Below are positions 34,131 through 44,839 of a DNA stretch of 64,000 nucleotides, piece after piece. This stretch comes from Pseudopyrenochaeta lycopersici (lineage: Eukaryota > Ascomycota > Dothideomycetes > Pleosporales > Pseudopyrenochaetaceae), in contig NHZP01000021.1 of the NCBI GenBank assembly GCA_003313425.1, positions 992,001 to 1,056,000 on the forward strand. Reading direction: 5' to 3'. How positions within the stretch are numbered: position 1 is the first letter of the stretch; the number at the start of each line of letters is the position of its first letter. The position numbers and the translations under genes were made by a program. Below the pieces are notes generated by a model. It saw only the letters and a list, made by a program, of their open reading frames with translations, was not told the origin of the DNA and searched no databases.

Positions 34131-35866
34131 ATGGCTGGTCTTGCTGCTATTCTCACAGTTTTCTTCCTAGGAATTGTTCCCTCATTTGTGAAATGCTACG
34201 ATGCACGGCATCGCCGGGATTTTACAGGGCAGCCTAGTAGCTTTGCGGAGCTTGGGGCCGTACTATCTCCTGACGCCTCTATCTTGTTTCCAGAGGACCC
34301 AAGGTTCGGAAATGCCACGTTGAGATGGCAGGCCTACTCCGCACCATCATTCCGAGCCGCTGTTGAAGTAACCACCGAAGGTGATATTCAGAAAACAGCA
34401 AGTTGATTACCGGTTGTAAATGAGGGACTTGTACAGACACTGACGCGAATTTAAGGTGCGATTTGCGAACCAGCACTCAATTCCATTCCTAGCGACGGGT
34501 GGCGCTCATGGTTTTGTACCTACACTTGGACGGCTCCAGAACGGAATTGAGATACGTACCCGCAATATGAGATCAATTGAAATAAGCAACGACTTCGCGC
34601 GGTTGGGTCCCGGGTTCACCAACGGAGAGCTGATCAGAGCGCTTTGGGCAAAACACAAGCGGACAGGTAGTGTCCACAATGAACATGGCAATCATTCATG
34701 CTAATGCAATTGTAGTAACTGGATCTTGCATGTGTTCCGGAATGATGGGCGTCACGCTGGGAGGTGGTCACGGAATAATTCAGGGCCAGTATGGATTGGC
34801 CGCGGACCAGCTCCTTGAAGCCCGCCTCGTTCTTGCTAACGGCTCAGTAATAACAGTGTCGCCAAAATCGCATTCGGATTTGTTCTGGGCTCTCAAAGGC
34901 GTTGGGCATAACTTTGGAATCCTATCCGAATTGAAGTTCAAAATATACCCTGGAGGCAGTCCTTGGACAAGGAACGAAATGTTCTTCAGGGGCGACAAGG
35001 TGGAGCAATTTTTTGCAGAAGCAAACAAGCTGACAGAAGAAGCGAACCACCCACCCGAGCTTATGCATCTAATCATCTTCGGGAGAAGGCCAGATATAGA
35101 TCCTGACAATGTGAGTCAACTGGTTCCGCCTCGACCCCCAAAAGCCCCTTAGGGAAATACTAACTGGCACTTCCAAGGTCGTCATTTCATCTATTCTCTT
35201 GTATGAAGGGCCAGAAGAGAAACTAGAACGATTCGCAGCACCATTTCGAAAGATTGGTCCAGTGTCCGAGAGAAACGCCACATCCGTACAATATCCGAAA
35301 CTCTTCGACCTCAATGGTCAAATGGAAGACGATCCACCGTGTTACCCTCACCTCAACAGACATTTGATTCCTGTCAGGTTGAGGGAATTCAATCTGTCCG
35401 CTCAGCGGGAAGTCTACAGTATTTTCAACAACCTGACTAGGAACCCAGGATTTGCCGGCACCGCATACCTTTTTGAAGGCTATCCAAAGCAGGGGGTTGT
35501 AGCTGTCCCCGAAGAGAGCACAGCAGTTCCGTTTCGACAGGAACAACTGCTTGCGTATGTTCATACTCTCGCCGGTGTGAATCCCCCACAAAATTGCTGA
35601 CTTCAATGTCAACTAGGTCGCCACTTCTTACCTATGCCGATGGCTCTCTCTCCGGCGCCGCTATAGCAGCCGGAAAGGAAATGAGAAAAATTCTTCTTAA
35701 GAGTTCTGGTTCAGATGAATTGCATGCGTACGTGAATTATGCGTTTGGAGACGAGCCACTTCAAGCGTTGTACGGATATGAGCCGTGGAGGACCTCTAGA
35801 CTCAAGAGTTTGAAGAGGAAATATGATCCAGACGGATCGTTCAACTTTTATGTGCCGATAGTATAG
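34131..35866 (+). CDS. Secreted FAD-linked oxidoreductase, berberine-bridge type (499 aa, 5 exons)
   Basis: Exons are 34131-34397, 34456-34666, 34716-35110, 35178-35554 and 35617-35866; together they give an uninterrupted 1500-nt frame. Intron 1 (58 nt) has a GC donor (gcaagt) and AG acceptor; introns 2-4 (49, 67, 62 nt) are GT-AG, with ctaac- or ctgac-type branch sites visible in introns 3 and 4. The product has a signal peptide (AILTVFFLGIVPSF, about residues 6-19). It has an FAD-binding PCMH domain with ATGGAHGF (His107, likely flavin-linked) and GSCMCSG (Cys164 or Cys166) before VTLGGGHG, which could allow a second flavin bond. The C-terminal BBE segment reads NYAFGDEPLQALYG, then LKRKYDPDGSFNFY. 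It differs clearly from the divergent neighbour, so the pair is not a recent tandem duplication. The substrate is unknown; a small catabolic or secondary-metabolite function is possible. Confidence 0.92.
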
Positions 35867-36627
35867 TTTAAGGTGCTGTTCAGTTACCTTTGCGATTAAT
35901 CGCATACTTGTAATATTTAGTGTTCTTAATTTGTGATGTCTACTCGTTTGCCACAATAAGTAGGATAGAAATTTTGTATTAGGAAACTAGACGTTATACC
36001 TAACACTATACTAACTAACGCATTACTTTTTTATAGAGATTTGGCAGCGTATGTAGAAGGAATAAGGTCTTGGATGCTTATCTATGGCAGCCTAAGTGAA
36101 GAAATGGGTGGGGCCACCGGTTGAGGGCGTTAGTCATAGTGTCGCACTGAACGTGCTAAAAAGATGAAAGTTAAAATACTGATGATAAGCAGCAGCGTTG
36201 TATTGATAAATGTTGTGTCTGAAGTGTGGGATAGTCCAACCCGTAGATTTACATGCAGCATCACAGCTGGATTACTAATACAGTTGCTTCTTGGGGCTCG
36301 CTAGAGCGTGCCCGGCCTGCGACACAAAGTGAGGACTCCTGTCCTCGCCGAGAATCCAAGCGTCTGTCCGAAATAGATCAGGGCCGATCAGCGCCTAAGA
36401 TATATGATTAACTTAAATTGAACTAGCTTTAAAACCAAGTCAACATGGCACGCGGGTGACAAAAAGCTCGCACCGCGGATGCCTTGGCGTCCCCCAATAC
36501 ACACAAATTACTACAGAGAGGAGGACGTTTAAGCATTTTTCAAGCTGATTTGACGTGAGGATGTAGATTGACTAGAGCTAGCTATATCTATTTTTTTTGG
36601 CGTTGTAGCTGTTAAGATGGAGCGCCC
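35867..36627. other. 3' flank of the gene island, no gene seen
   Basis: An AT-rich probable 3' untranslated region (to about 35950), then mixed-composition unique sequence without RIP signature. No open frame, tRNA-like fold or repeat that I can support. Confidence 0.5.
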
Positions 36628-36929
36628 TGTTAGGGTTCAATCCTTTCAGGTTACTAGACGCAGGTGAAAGGGTTGAATCCTTCCAAGTTACTAGACGCAG
36701 GTGAAAGGTAACGATCCTGCCAAGTTACTAGACGCAGGTGAAAGGTAACTCTTACCTCTTACCTTTTACCTAGCTGGATAACTGGATCGGGACTAGCCTG
36801 CTCTAGCTTATGTATATAGGCAGCACCTCTCCCCTGAAGGGGAGAGGTATCTGCTATTTTATCCATTTCCATTTAAATTGAGTTTCTTCAACTAAGACCG
36901 TCCTAACTGAGCGTGTTAACTGCCTTACA
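36628..36929 (+). repeat. Solo LTR of Gypsy family C
   Basis: 302 bp with TG...CA ends (TGTTAGGGTTCAATCC to TTAACTGCCTTACA in plus coordinates), flanked by the target duplication cgccc (36623-36627 and 36930-36934). It is the reverse complement of the LTRs of element C at 51553 and 59265, with three tandem 37-bp units where those have four. It contains a perfect 10-bp hairpin (ACCTCTCCCC-TGAA-GGGGAGAGGT, 36825-36848). It lies between the gene island and the next transposon block. Confidence 0.92.
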
Positions 36930-36934
36930 CGCCC

Positions 36935-37493
36935 ATAAGCTCAGGCGTGCCAGGTCACTACCTAGTTATTTGACCATCCATTTCAATGCAATCTCTTAGC
37001 TTATTTAGTATAGAATTAACACGCTTACCCGTATAAACTTACTACGCTGGCGAAACGCTAGACAAGGGTCGGAGACAGCCGGAGGATCTTAGATCGCACC
37101 GAATGCAGTTTAGTATGAGAACCCCTGCAAAATCAACATCGACTCTGATTTCTAGTCCACCTGCAACTTATTTTATTCTTAAGTTGCTGCGATACCTAGT
37201 TTTTGGAAGGTTTTGAGGTTGATTTGGTGAGGGTGGCTCGTGCCCTGCGCTTGCTGGTAACCTAACAACTTGTTACTATTAAATAGCTATAGTTACTGAG
37301 AGCTAGGACAGTTTTATAGGCGATTACCATATAAAATAGGTCTACTGCTTGAACACTGTACTATTACCTTATAGTAAAGCTGTCTACTTAGTAGCAGCGC
37401 AGTACTAAGCCTAATTAGGAAATAGACGATAGAAAGTTTAAGAACTCTACTACTAAGCTTGAGCTCTACTACTACTTGTAAAGATCTTAAAAG
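36935..37493. other. Border sequence; unique to about 37260, then RIPped
   Basis: About 330 bp of normal-composition unique sequence, then from about 37262 a TA-rich, RIP-type stretch that leads into the family F leader. No gene is recognisable. Confidence 0.5.
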
Positions 37494-37726
37494 CTATTAG
37501 TAAGGATAACTAATAGGACCGTAAGGTTAGTTCTCTAGGATAGAGTAAGAGACTATATAGAAGGGGGTTTTAATACTAAGACAGTAAGAGAGCGCTTCTG
37601 TAAAGAGTACTAAGGGTTAAGAATAATTAGTATTACTATTACTATACTATAGAGTATAATATTAAGCTAAATATAATAATCTATAGGGGTTTATTATAGT
37701 AATCTATATACATAGAGATTATATAG
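37494..37726 (-). repeat. 5' leader repeat of family F, copy 2
   Basis: Matches 1249-1480 in the same orientation, mostly with transition differences. It is cut at 37726 by the A2 LTR. If A2 is inserted here, the duplication would be tatag (37722-37726) and the rest of the F copy should follow A2's 3' end. Confidence 0.6.
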
Positions 37727-37976
37727 TGTAATAGGCTGCGCCCTTTGAGTATGAGAGAGGCTTCGCTACTATCGCACGGGGAGCGAACCCCTTAATCTCC
37801 TCTGCCCCCTTTTCTCATAAGCTCGTACAAGTTGGTAGCTAGAGGAGCACGTCTCTCTTTACTCGTACGAACATATATATATCCTCTAAGGATACCTGTA
37901 ACCTCTTCTCTATCTTTCTCCTTCTGTAGTATAGGACAAATGCATACTCGTTAGCTAGGCCTCTTCGCTCATAACA
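37727..37976 (+). repeat. 5' LTR of A2
   Basis: 250 bp, TGTAATAGGCTGCG to CTCATAACA. It has a small local rearrangement (cctttgagtatgagagagg) relative to other copies, but the same total length. Confidence 0.92.
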
Positions 37977-38008
37977 TAAGGAGAAAGATTAATAACCTAA
38001 AAAAAATA

Positions 38009-41000
38009 ATGGACGGACACTAAGGGCCCTTAAACTAACAAGCGTACGAGCTATAATAACAAGAGCACTAGATGCAGATAACAGGAGCCTTAGGACAGCA
38101 GTAACACCAACTGCACCAGCACGCACCTCAGCAACACTAGTTGCATCAGCACGACCCCCGACAACCACGCAATAACTAACCCTTAGCAGAAGATCTATTA
38201 GTAACAGTTAACTCCTTATAAGACAGCCTTAATAAGTTAGCTAGTTAATAGTAGAGCTAGCTATATAGGTTATTACAGAACTAAGTTTAGGAGCTAAAGA
38301 ACTTAGTTACTAAATTAAGCAGTATACAGGCAGCACGTACAGTCTCTACCCCCTTTTTAACAGAATAGTAAGACTCTCCTATATAAGAGATTAGGAAACT
38401 AAGACTACTAAATATAGAAGTCTTTAAGAAAGGCTCGCATAAGTAATATCTTTAATAGAAAATAAAGGTCTAAGCAAAGCTGTACAGAGACTGTGCAGCC
38501 TACCTAGACAATAACAGTAAAGTAAATTATGTTATTACTTATATAACAGGCTAAGCGTTTAACGCCCTTAGCCTATATGTAACAAACCTTATAAATAGGC
38601 TAGTAACGCTATCTCTCCTTAAGCTATAGTCCTACCTTAATAACTTCTTTAAGGACCCTATAGTAAGAGAGAAGGCCCTTAAATACCTCTATATAACTAA
38701 GTAAAGAAGAACAGAATTTAACTCTTATATCTAAGCGTTTAACCTTAAGCTCCTTAAAGCTAGGTTAGATAACGTAAGCTACGTTTAGAAGATTAACTAT
38801 CTTAAGAGTAGCTTAAATAGTAAGCTGCTAAAAACCTAAGCAGGTTATTAACTACTATTTAAAGAAATATATAAAGAGTTTATATAATAGACTAGGGTAA
38901 CTTAAGAAAATTTAAGAGCTATAGAGAGAATTACAATAAGTAAGAGCTATATAGGCGAAGCGTATAATATATAGAGCTAACTAATAACCTAAAGAAATAA
39001 TAATAAGATAGACTAGATAACTTCTATAGGAGCTTACTAGCTCTATATAAAACTTAGAAAAGAATTCTAAGGAATACGTAAATAGGTCTAAGAAAGAAAA
39101 GAGAATAGCGCCTGTTTAAGGTGCGGTCTGTACAACTACTAAGTAGCCTAGTGTATAATAAAGTTATTAAATAGCTAAGAAGGCTATTATATAAGATAGG
39201 TTAATAAACCTATAAAACTTATAAAGATTATATCTGTAACTACTAAATAAGTAATAGAATCTCTATCCTCTTTAGATAAGGGAAAAGAGTAGCTCTAGCA
39301 CGAAGTCGTGTGCTAGAGCCTGTATAAGTCTAAAACCCTATATAAATAATAAAGTTACTCTTACTATAGCTAGTAACTATAAAACCTATATCTATAAATA
39401 TTATTATTAATTCTGTATAACTAGCTACTACTATAATTAATAATAGTTACTATACCTACTGTTTATTAAGTAAGAAACTCGTAAGGGACTTAAACTTACT
39501 ACGTATTAAGATCCTCTCTATTAAGATTAAAAGTGTAAATAAATAAAAGAGTATAGTATTATATATTACTAAATTTTTATTAGATATAAGAGGAATACAG
39601 TAGTACGCAGCTGCGTATATTACCCTAACTACTTACTAATATAACATAATCTTTAGGAAGACTTAGTTAGAGAGTATTAAAGGCGTTATTAATATAGAGA
39701 AGAAACTTCTATACTTAAAAGTATATAAGGTTACTATACGCAGTATAGAATACGCTACCCTAGACTTTAGCTGTACTCTAGTATTAGCTATAGCTTTCTA
39801 ATATTACGTATAATACTATAGATAAAGCTATAGTAGGACTTAAATCTTTACTATAAGCCTGAGAGATATTAAGAAAGTACTACGCCTAAAGGTCTAGAAA
39901 ATACTATAAGAAATATATAACGCCCTGCTAGCTTACGTATAACCTTATCTAAAGATATTCCTACTTAAGGAAGGAAATAAGCTACTCTTATAGTAAGGCC
40001 TATAATAAGACTACGTAATAAAGTTAGAAGAGAAAGATAGATAGAAGCTAGAGATACTATATAGACCTCTCTACGTAATATTAAGAGATAAACTCTTAGT
40101 AATAAAGAAGACGCTATTAGACCTCCTAGATAAAGAGTTTATCTATATAAGCTGCTTACTAGCGGCCTTACTTATACTATTTATACATAAGCTAGGAGGA
40201 GGACTATAATTCTATGTAGACTACAGAGCTCTTAACGCCCTAACTAAGAAGTACTGTTACCTACTACCTCTTATATATAAGATATTAAACTAAATTAGAT
40301 AAGCTATATAGTATACGAAGATAGACGTTACTACAGTATTCTATAAAATAAGGATAAGTAAAAGATTAGAATAGATAACTACGTTTTAAATATAATTTAG
40401 ATTATATAAGTAGCTGGTAACGCTCTTTAGCTTAGTAAATATACTAAGTACCTTCTAGAAATATATTAACTAAGCCCTATAAGACTTCTTAGATAACTTC
40501 GCTTTTATATACTTAGATAATATCTTTATCTTTACTAAAGGATCCCTCTCTTAGTACTACGCCTATATATAAAAAGTATTAGATTACCTATAAGAAGTAA
40601 GACTATACTTAAAACTAAGTAAATATAAGTTTAATATTTAGTATATAAAGTACTTTAGCTTTATCTTAGAAGTATAGAAGAGTATATCTATAGACTTTAA
40701 GAAAGTCTAAGCTATTTAAGAATAGAAGGCGCTAATAATAGTTAAAGGCGTATAAGAATTCCCAGGGTTTACTAACTTCTATAGACGCTTTATCCTAAAC
40801 TTTTCTTAACTAGTAGAGCCTCTTATATAGCTAATAAGAAAAGAAGAGAAATTCTTATAAGATATAGAATAAGAGTAGAGTTTCTAAGCTCTTAAAGATA
40901 TATTCTTAGTAGATAAAGTCTTTACTACTTTCTTACTTAAATAATAGATAATAATAGAATATAACTCTTTAGGCTTTACTATAGGCAGGGTACTATTATA

Positions 41001-42261
41001 AGAAGATAAGTAAGGAACCTTTTATATAGTAGCTTGCCTCTTAAGGAAATTTCTAGTATATAAGAGTAACTACCTAATTTATAATAAGGGGTTACTAGTG
41101 GTTATTATATACCTAAATAAATAGGATATAGAACTCTATAGCGTATAAGAATTTAAAGTAATTACTAACTATAAGAACCTAGAGTACTTTATAAAGAAGC
41201 AAAAGATAACAGAACGACACGTATAATAGTTAGTCTACCTATCACAGTTTAATAATATAAAGCTGTAGTACTGTCTAGGCAAGGAGAATACCTAAGCGGA
41301 CGCACTATCTAGAAGAGACTAGGACCTACTACAAGGAACGGACGACAGCCGCCTAGCAAGCAGAGAGTTTGTTATGTTAGTACCAGCCTAACAGCAAGAT
41401 CCAACAGTTATAAGGGTCGTACGAACCCCTACATTAACCCTTAACGGCTTAATTATAGCTAAGTCCCTACTAAAAGCTCTAATCCTTAAGGACTTAATTA
41501 CTAAATACTAGGACTAAGCTATATAAGATAACTTAACCTATTAGGAAGTCTACGACGCTATAAAGCTAGGTGCTAGGTCGCTACTTAGTATAATAAAGAA
41601 ACTTACTATATTACTAAGAGATTACACGATTAACTTAGAGAGAAAGCTCTAATAGAGATCTAGGATCTAAGTGACTGAAAATAAACCCCTTCGTACAGGA
41701 ATTATCTAGTAAGCATATCTAGCTGTGCAAACAGGTTACCTAGGAAGAGAAGAAACGTACTGTACGCTAGCTAGTACCTAGTACTAGCTAGGTATAAGTA
41801 AAAACGTCCACTAATTTATACAGAATTACAGCTTATATAGATAAAGTACCCTGTAGAGAGATAGTAAGTATAGATACCTACGCCTGTTACTAGTACCTAG
41901 TCGTACGTAGTAAGACTTAATAGTTAACTTTATTACTAATCTACTACTATTATCTAGCTACACTAACTTAATAATAGTTAAAGACTACTTAGGTAAAGGC
42001 GTAATACTAATCCTACTTAAGATAATTAAAGCAGATAATATAGCCTAGGTATTTATACAAGAAGTCTTCTAGTACTACAGGCTCCCTAGGTCTATTATAT
42101 TAGATAGGGGTACGTAATTTATAAGTAAACTATAGAGAAAAATCTGTAAACTCTTAGGAGTATAGAGGAACCTGTTAATAGCCTACTACCTACAAACAGA
42201 TAGTACTACAGAACGCGCGAATAGTAATATTAAAGCAGTTAGTTAAATCTTTTATAACTAC
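38009..42261 (+). pseudogene. A2 gag-pol, RIP-degraded
   Basis: Gag starts at the ATG at 38009 and its zinc knuckle is near 39105-39150. Reverse transcriptase motifs are at about 40190-40560 (an FYVDYRALNALTKK-like block, then YLDNIF near 40510-40530). Integrase runs from about 41830 and is cut at 42261. Stops are TAG/TAA throughout. This copy provides the uninterrupted target sequence that proves the B insertion in A1 (at about 38956) and the D1 insertion (at about 40190). Confidence 0.85.
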
Positions 42262-42896
42262 TGTGCCGATGCACTTGGTAACGTAGTTACCGAGGGCATC
42301 TTAGCTAGGATTAGGTAGGCTTGGCCGGGAAATCCGGGTATAAAGGTAGATAGTTAGGACCTCCTTGGGAGGCATCGAATCCACCAAGTATTACCCACGC
42401 TGTACTGTCAAGTCCTGTTTCAACAGAGTCTCGATTATTCAATTCTGTAAGGCAGTCAACACGCACAGTTGGGACGGTCTTAGTTGAAGAAACTCAATTT
42501 AAAAGGAAATGGACAAAATAGCAGATACCTCTCACCTTCGGGGGAGAGGTGCTGCCTATATACATGAGCTAGAGCAGGCTAGTCCCGATCCAGTTACCTA
42601 GCTTGGTGAAAGGTAAGAGGTAACAGTTACCTTTCACCTGCGTCTAGTAACTTGGCAGGATCGTTACCATTCACCTGCGTCTAGTAACTTGGAAGGATTG
42701 AACCCTTTCACCTGCGTCTAGTAACCTGAAAGGATTGAACCCTGACAAATTCACCGTTGCCTATCCAGCCTTGTCTGCCTCGTTACCCGTCCCCGCACCT
42801 CACCATCTCAACCAACACGAGATGCTCAGTTGCTTCCACTGCGCGCAAGGCTACCATTAAAAGGGAGAAGTTAGCTAAGGCCTCTATTCCTGCACA
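42262..42896 (+). repeat. Family D LTR (copy D2), split by a solo C LTR
   Basis: It begins TGTGCCGATGCACTTGG and ends CTCTATTCCTGCACA, like D1, but the middle is different. Removing the 302-bp solo C LTR and one copy of its duplication leaves 328 bp. No matching duplication flanks it (ctac on the left, aatt on the right) and retroelement coding sequence follows on the plus strand. It is therefore best read as the 5' LTR of a D-type element inserted into A2. Confidence 0.65.
42446..42747 (-). repeat. Solo LTR of Gypsy family C inside the D2 LTR
   Basis: 302 bp, TGTAAGGCAGTCAACACG to GAACCCTGACA, flanked by the target duplication aattc (42441-42445 and 42748-42752). Three tandem 37-bp units; little RIP. 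Confidence 0.92.
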
Positions 42897-44596
42897 AATT
42901 AGCGAAGCCTAAGGGGCCAAATTTTATTAACTTCTTAGTGTAACCTTAAGATCCCCTAAGCCGCTGCTATTAGAAAATAATAGAAAGTTGTAAAAACAGC
43001 CTCAAGACTAATCTAGATAGGTAATTTTTAAGCTTTAAGTAAGGCTTACTAGTAGCCTTTTATTTAAGATACGCATAATAGTATGCATAAAAAGGATATA
43101 TAGTTAGTTATTAGTTATTAGCTAGTTATTAGAAGTTAAGTAAGTAAGAAATTAGTTATCAGATAGAAACTAACGAAGGATCAAGGCTGTTAAGTTTAAG
43201 TTTAAGGTATTAAGTATTAAGGAGAAAAACGCTAAGTCCTATAGATAATTAATCAAACAAAACACAGAACACCTAGTAAACTAAGAATCTAAGTTTAAAT
43301 GTTAACTAGTAAGTTAACCTATAAGGAATTTCTATCTAAACTTAGTTACTACAGAGAAACTCTACAAATAGCTATCAAGATATTAGACAAGGAGGAGCAC
43401 TCGCTAGCTACCCTTACGCCTACACCTAAGCGAGCTAGTAATAATAAGATAAAAGACATTAAGACTCTAAGTTAAACAAGAAAAGAACAGACAACAGACA
43501 TGCTAACTATCCTAAATATAAGCAAGAGAAACGTGTTACTGCCTATAAGGCACAGCACTAGCCTAGTATTTAACAGAACTAACGCGACTAAGTTCCTTAA
43601 GAGCTATAATCGCTGCGCAGAAAACAGAGGTCTTAATTAAGAGGAGAGACTCTGCGTACTTCCTAACTTCTATAATAATAAATATAGTAACTTTATTAAA
43701 AGATCCCTTAAGTTTAAAGGGAGAGATTAGGAAAGCCTTTAAAAGCTTATTAAGGAATACTAGAAAGATAAGAATAAAAGTACTAAAATAGGAACACGTG
43801 CGTATCTTAAGGATTATATTACTTAATTAGCGCTGTAGTTCTTTAGCTTACTTAGCTATTACGCTAACTTCCTTATTTATATAGAAGCCTGTATTAAGTT
43901 AAGAAATATATCTAAGAAAGAAAAAGGCTACCTATTCTACTAAGGCCTGCCTGCTAAGGATAGAGAAGACGTACTTATTAGGATACCTAACAGCCTAGAA
44001 GGACAGCGTTTAGAAACCTACTATATAAAAAGTATCTATAAGTTTATAAAGAAGATATACTAGTAAAAGGAGGAATTAAAGGAGGTAGCTAGTATAGAAT
44101 AATAACTACTTAGTTAATATAATACTATCCTGCGTAAAACCTCCTCCTTAGCTTTAGAAGAGGTAAGAAAGGTAGTTAAAAAGAAGAAAGGGCCTTAACT
44201 ACTTAAGGTTATTAACAAAGTAATAGATCTTATATAAGCCTTTAAAGACGTTAGAATTAACGTTACTAAGTTAACTAAGGTTATAAACTAAAATAAGGCT
44301 ATTATAAAAGCCCTCTAGTCTCCTACGAATTACGCATACTTCCTTAATTATATAGTATAATAATAAGCACTATTATAACTACGCTAACAGATGTATTATA
44401 ATTAAAATAATAGAAGTTATATAACTAATATACCTCTAAACGTTAATTAGAGATAAAGCTCTACCTAGGTATAAGGGCGAGAACAACGCCTTACATGCAA
44501 TATATGTAGCTTAGCAGCTTATCTAGTTCGAGATTGCGATGCATACTACGAGCTTGTCTTATTAGGCTAGGTATCTACTTTCTTTATAAAGGAAGA
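42897..44596 (+). pseudogene. D2 element internal region, part 1 (gag with zinc knuckle), RIP-degraded
   Basis: One plus-strand frame from about 43540 to 44596 reads as a Gag-like protein (KFLKSYNRCAENRGLN, ANFLIYIEACIKLRNISKKE). It ends in a CCHC knuckle near 44496-44540 read as CNICSLAAYLVRDC, where the zinc-binding His has become Tyr. The 43140-43440 stretch before it is less clear. Coding is cut at 44596 by element E and resumes in register at 50036. I cannot say which retroelement clade it belongs to. Confidence 0.6.
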
Positions 44597-44719
44597 TGTT
44601 GGCGGGCAGCAGGCAGGAGGAACTAGGTTGATTCCTATCAAATGAGACACAAGGGAACTATATACCCTGTGGATGCTTATATAACAGAGCACGTGAGGAG
44701 CTAACTGTGTTGGCTAACA
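44597..44719 (-). repeat. 3' LTR of E (left copy)
   Basis: 123 bp, TGTTGGCGGGCAGC to GTTGGCTAACA, adjoining the purine tract of the element. Nearly identical to 49908-50030 and 16137-16259. Confidence 0.9.
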
Positions 44720-44839
44720 CACCCCCCCAGCTTGAGTGAATGAAGAGCAACGAAAGCTGTAAATGAGTGTCCTCAAGCGTCTGCCTCTACTGTAGTTGGT
44801 AGTACCACCCCCCCCCCCCCAGGTCCTGCAGACTGAGAG

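Larger units (their letters stand above)
37727..42261 (+). mobile_element. Gypsy chromovirus A2, 5' part up to a family D insertion
   Basis: It begins with a 250-bp LTR (37727-37976) and continues through gag and pol colinear with A1, without the B, D1 and E1 insertions. A-homology stops exactly at 42261, inside integrase (tttataactac), where a family D LTR begins. The A1 counterpart continues gactagaataact there. The rest of A2 is either deleted or lies beyond the D element, outside the window. Confidence 0.88.

Noticed and set aside
33349..34237. Several short ORFs in the divergent intergenic region
   Set aside because: No recognisable domain, mutually overlapping, and they cover the promoters and first exon of well-supported genes.
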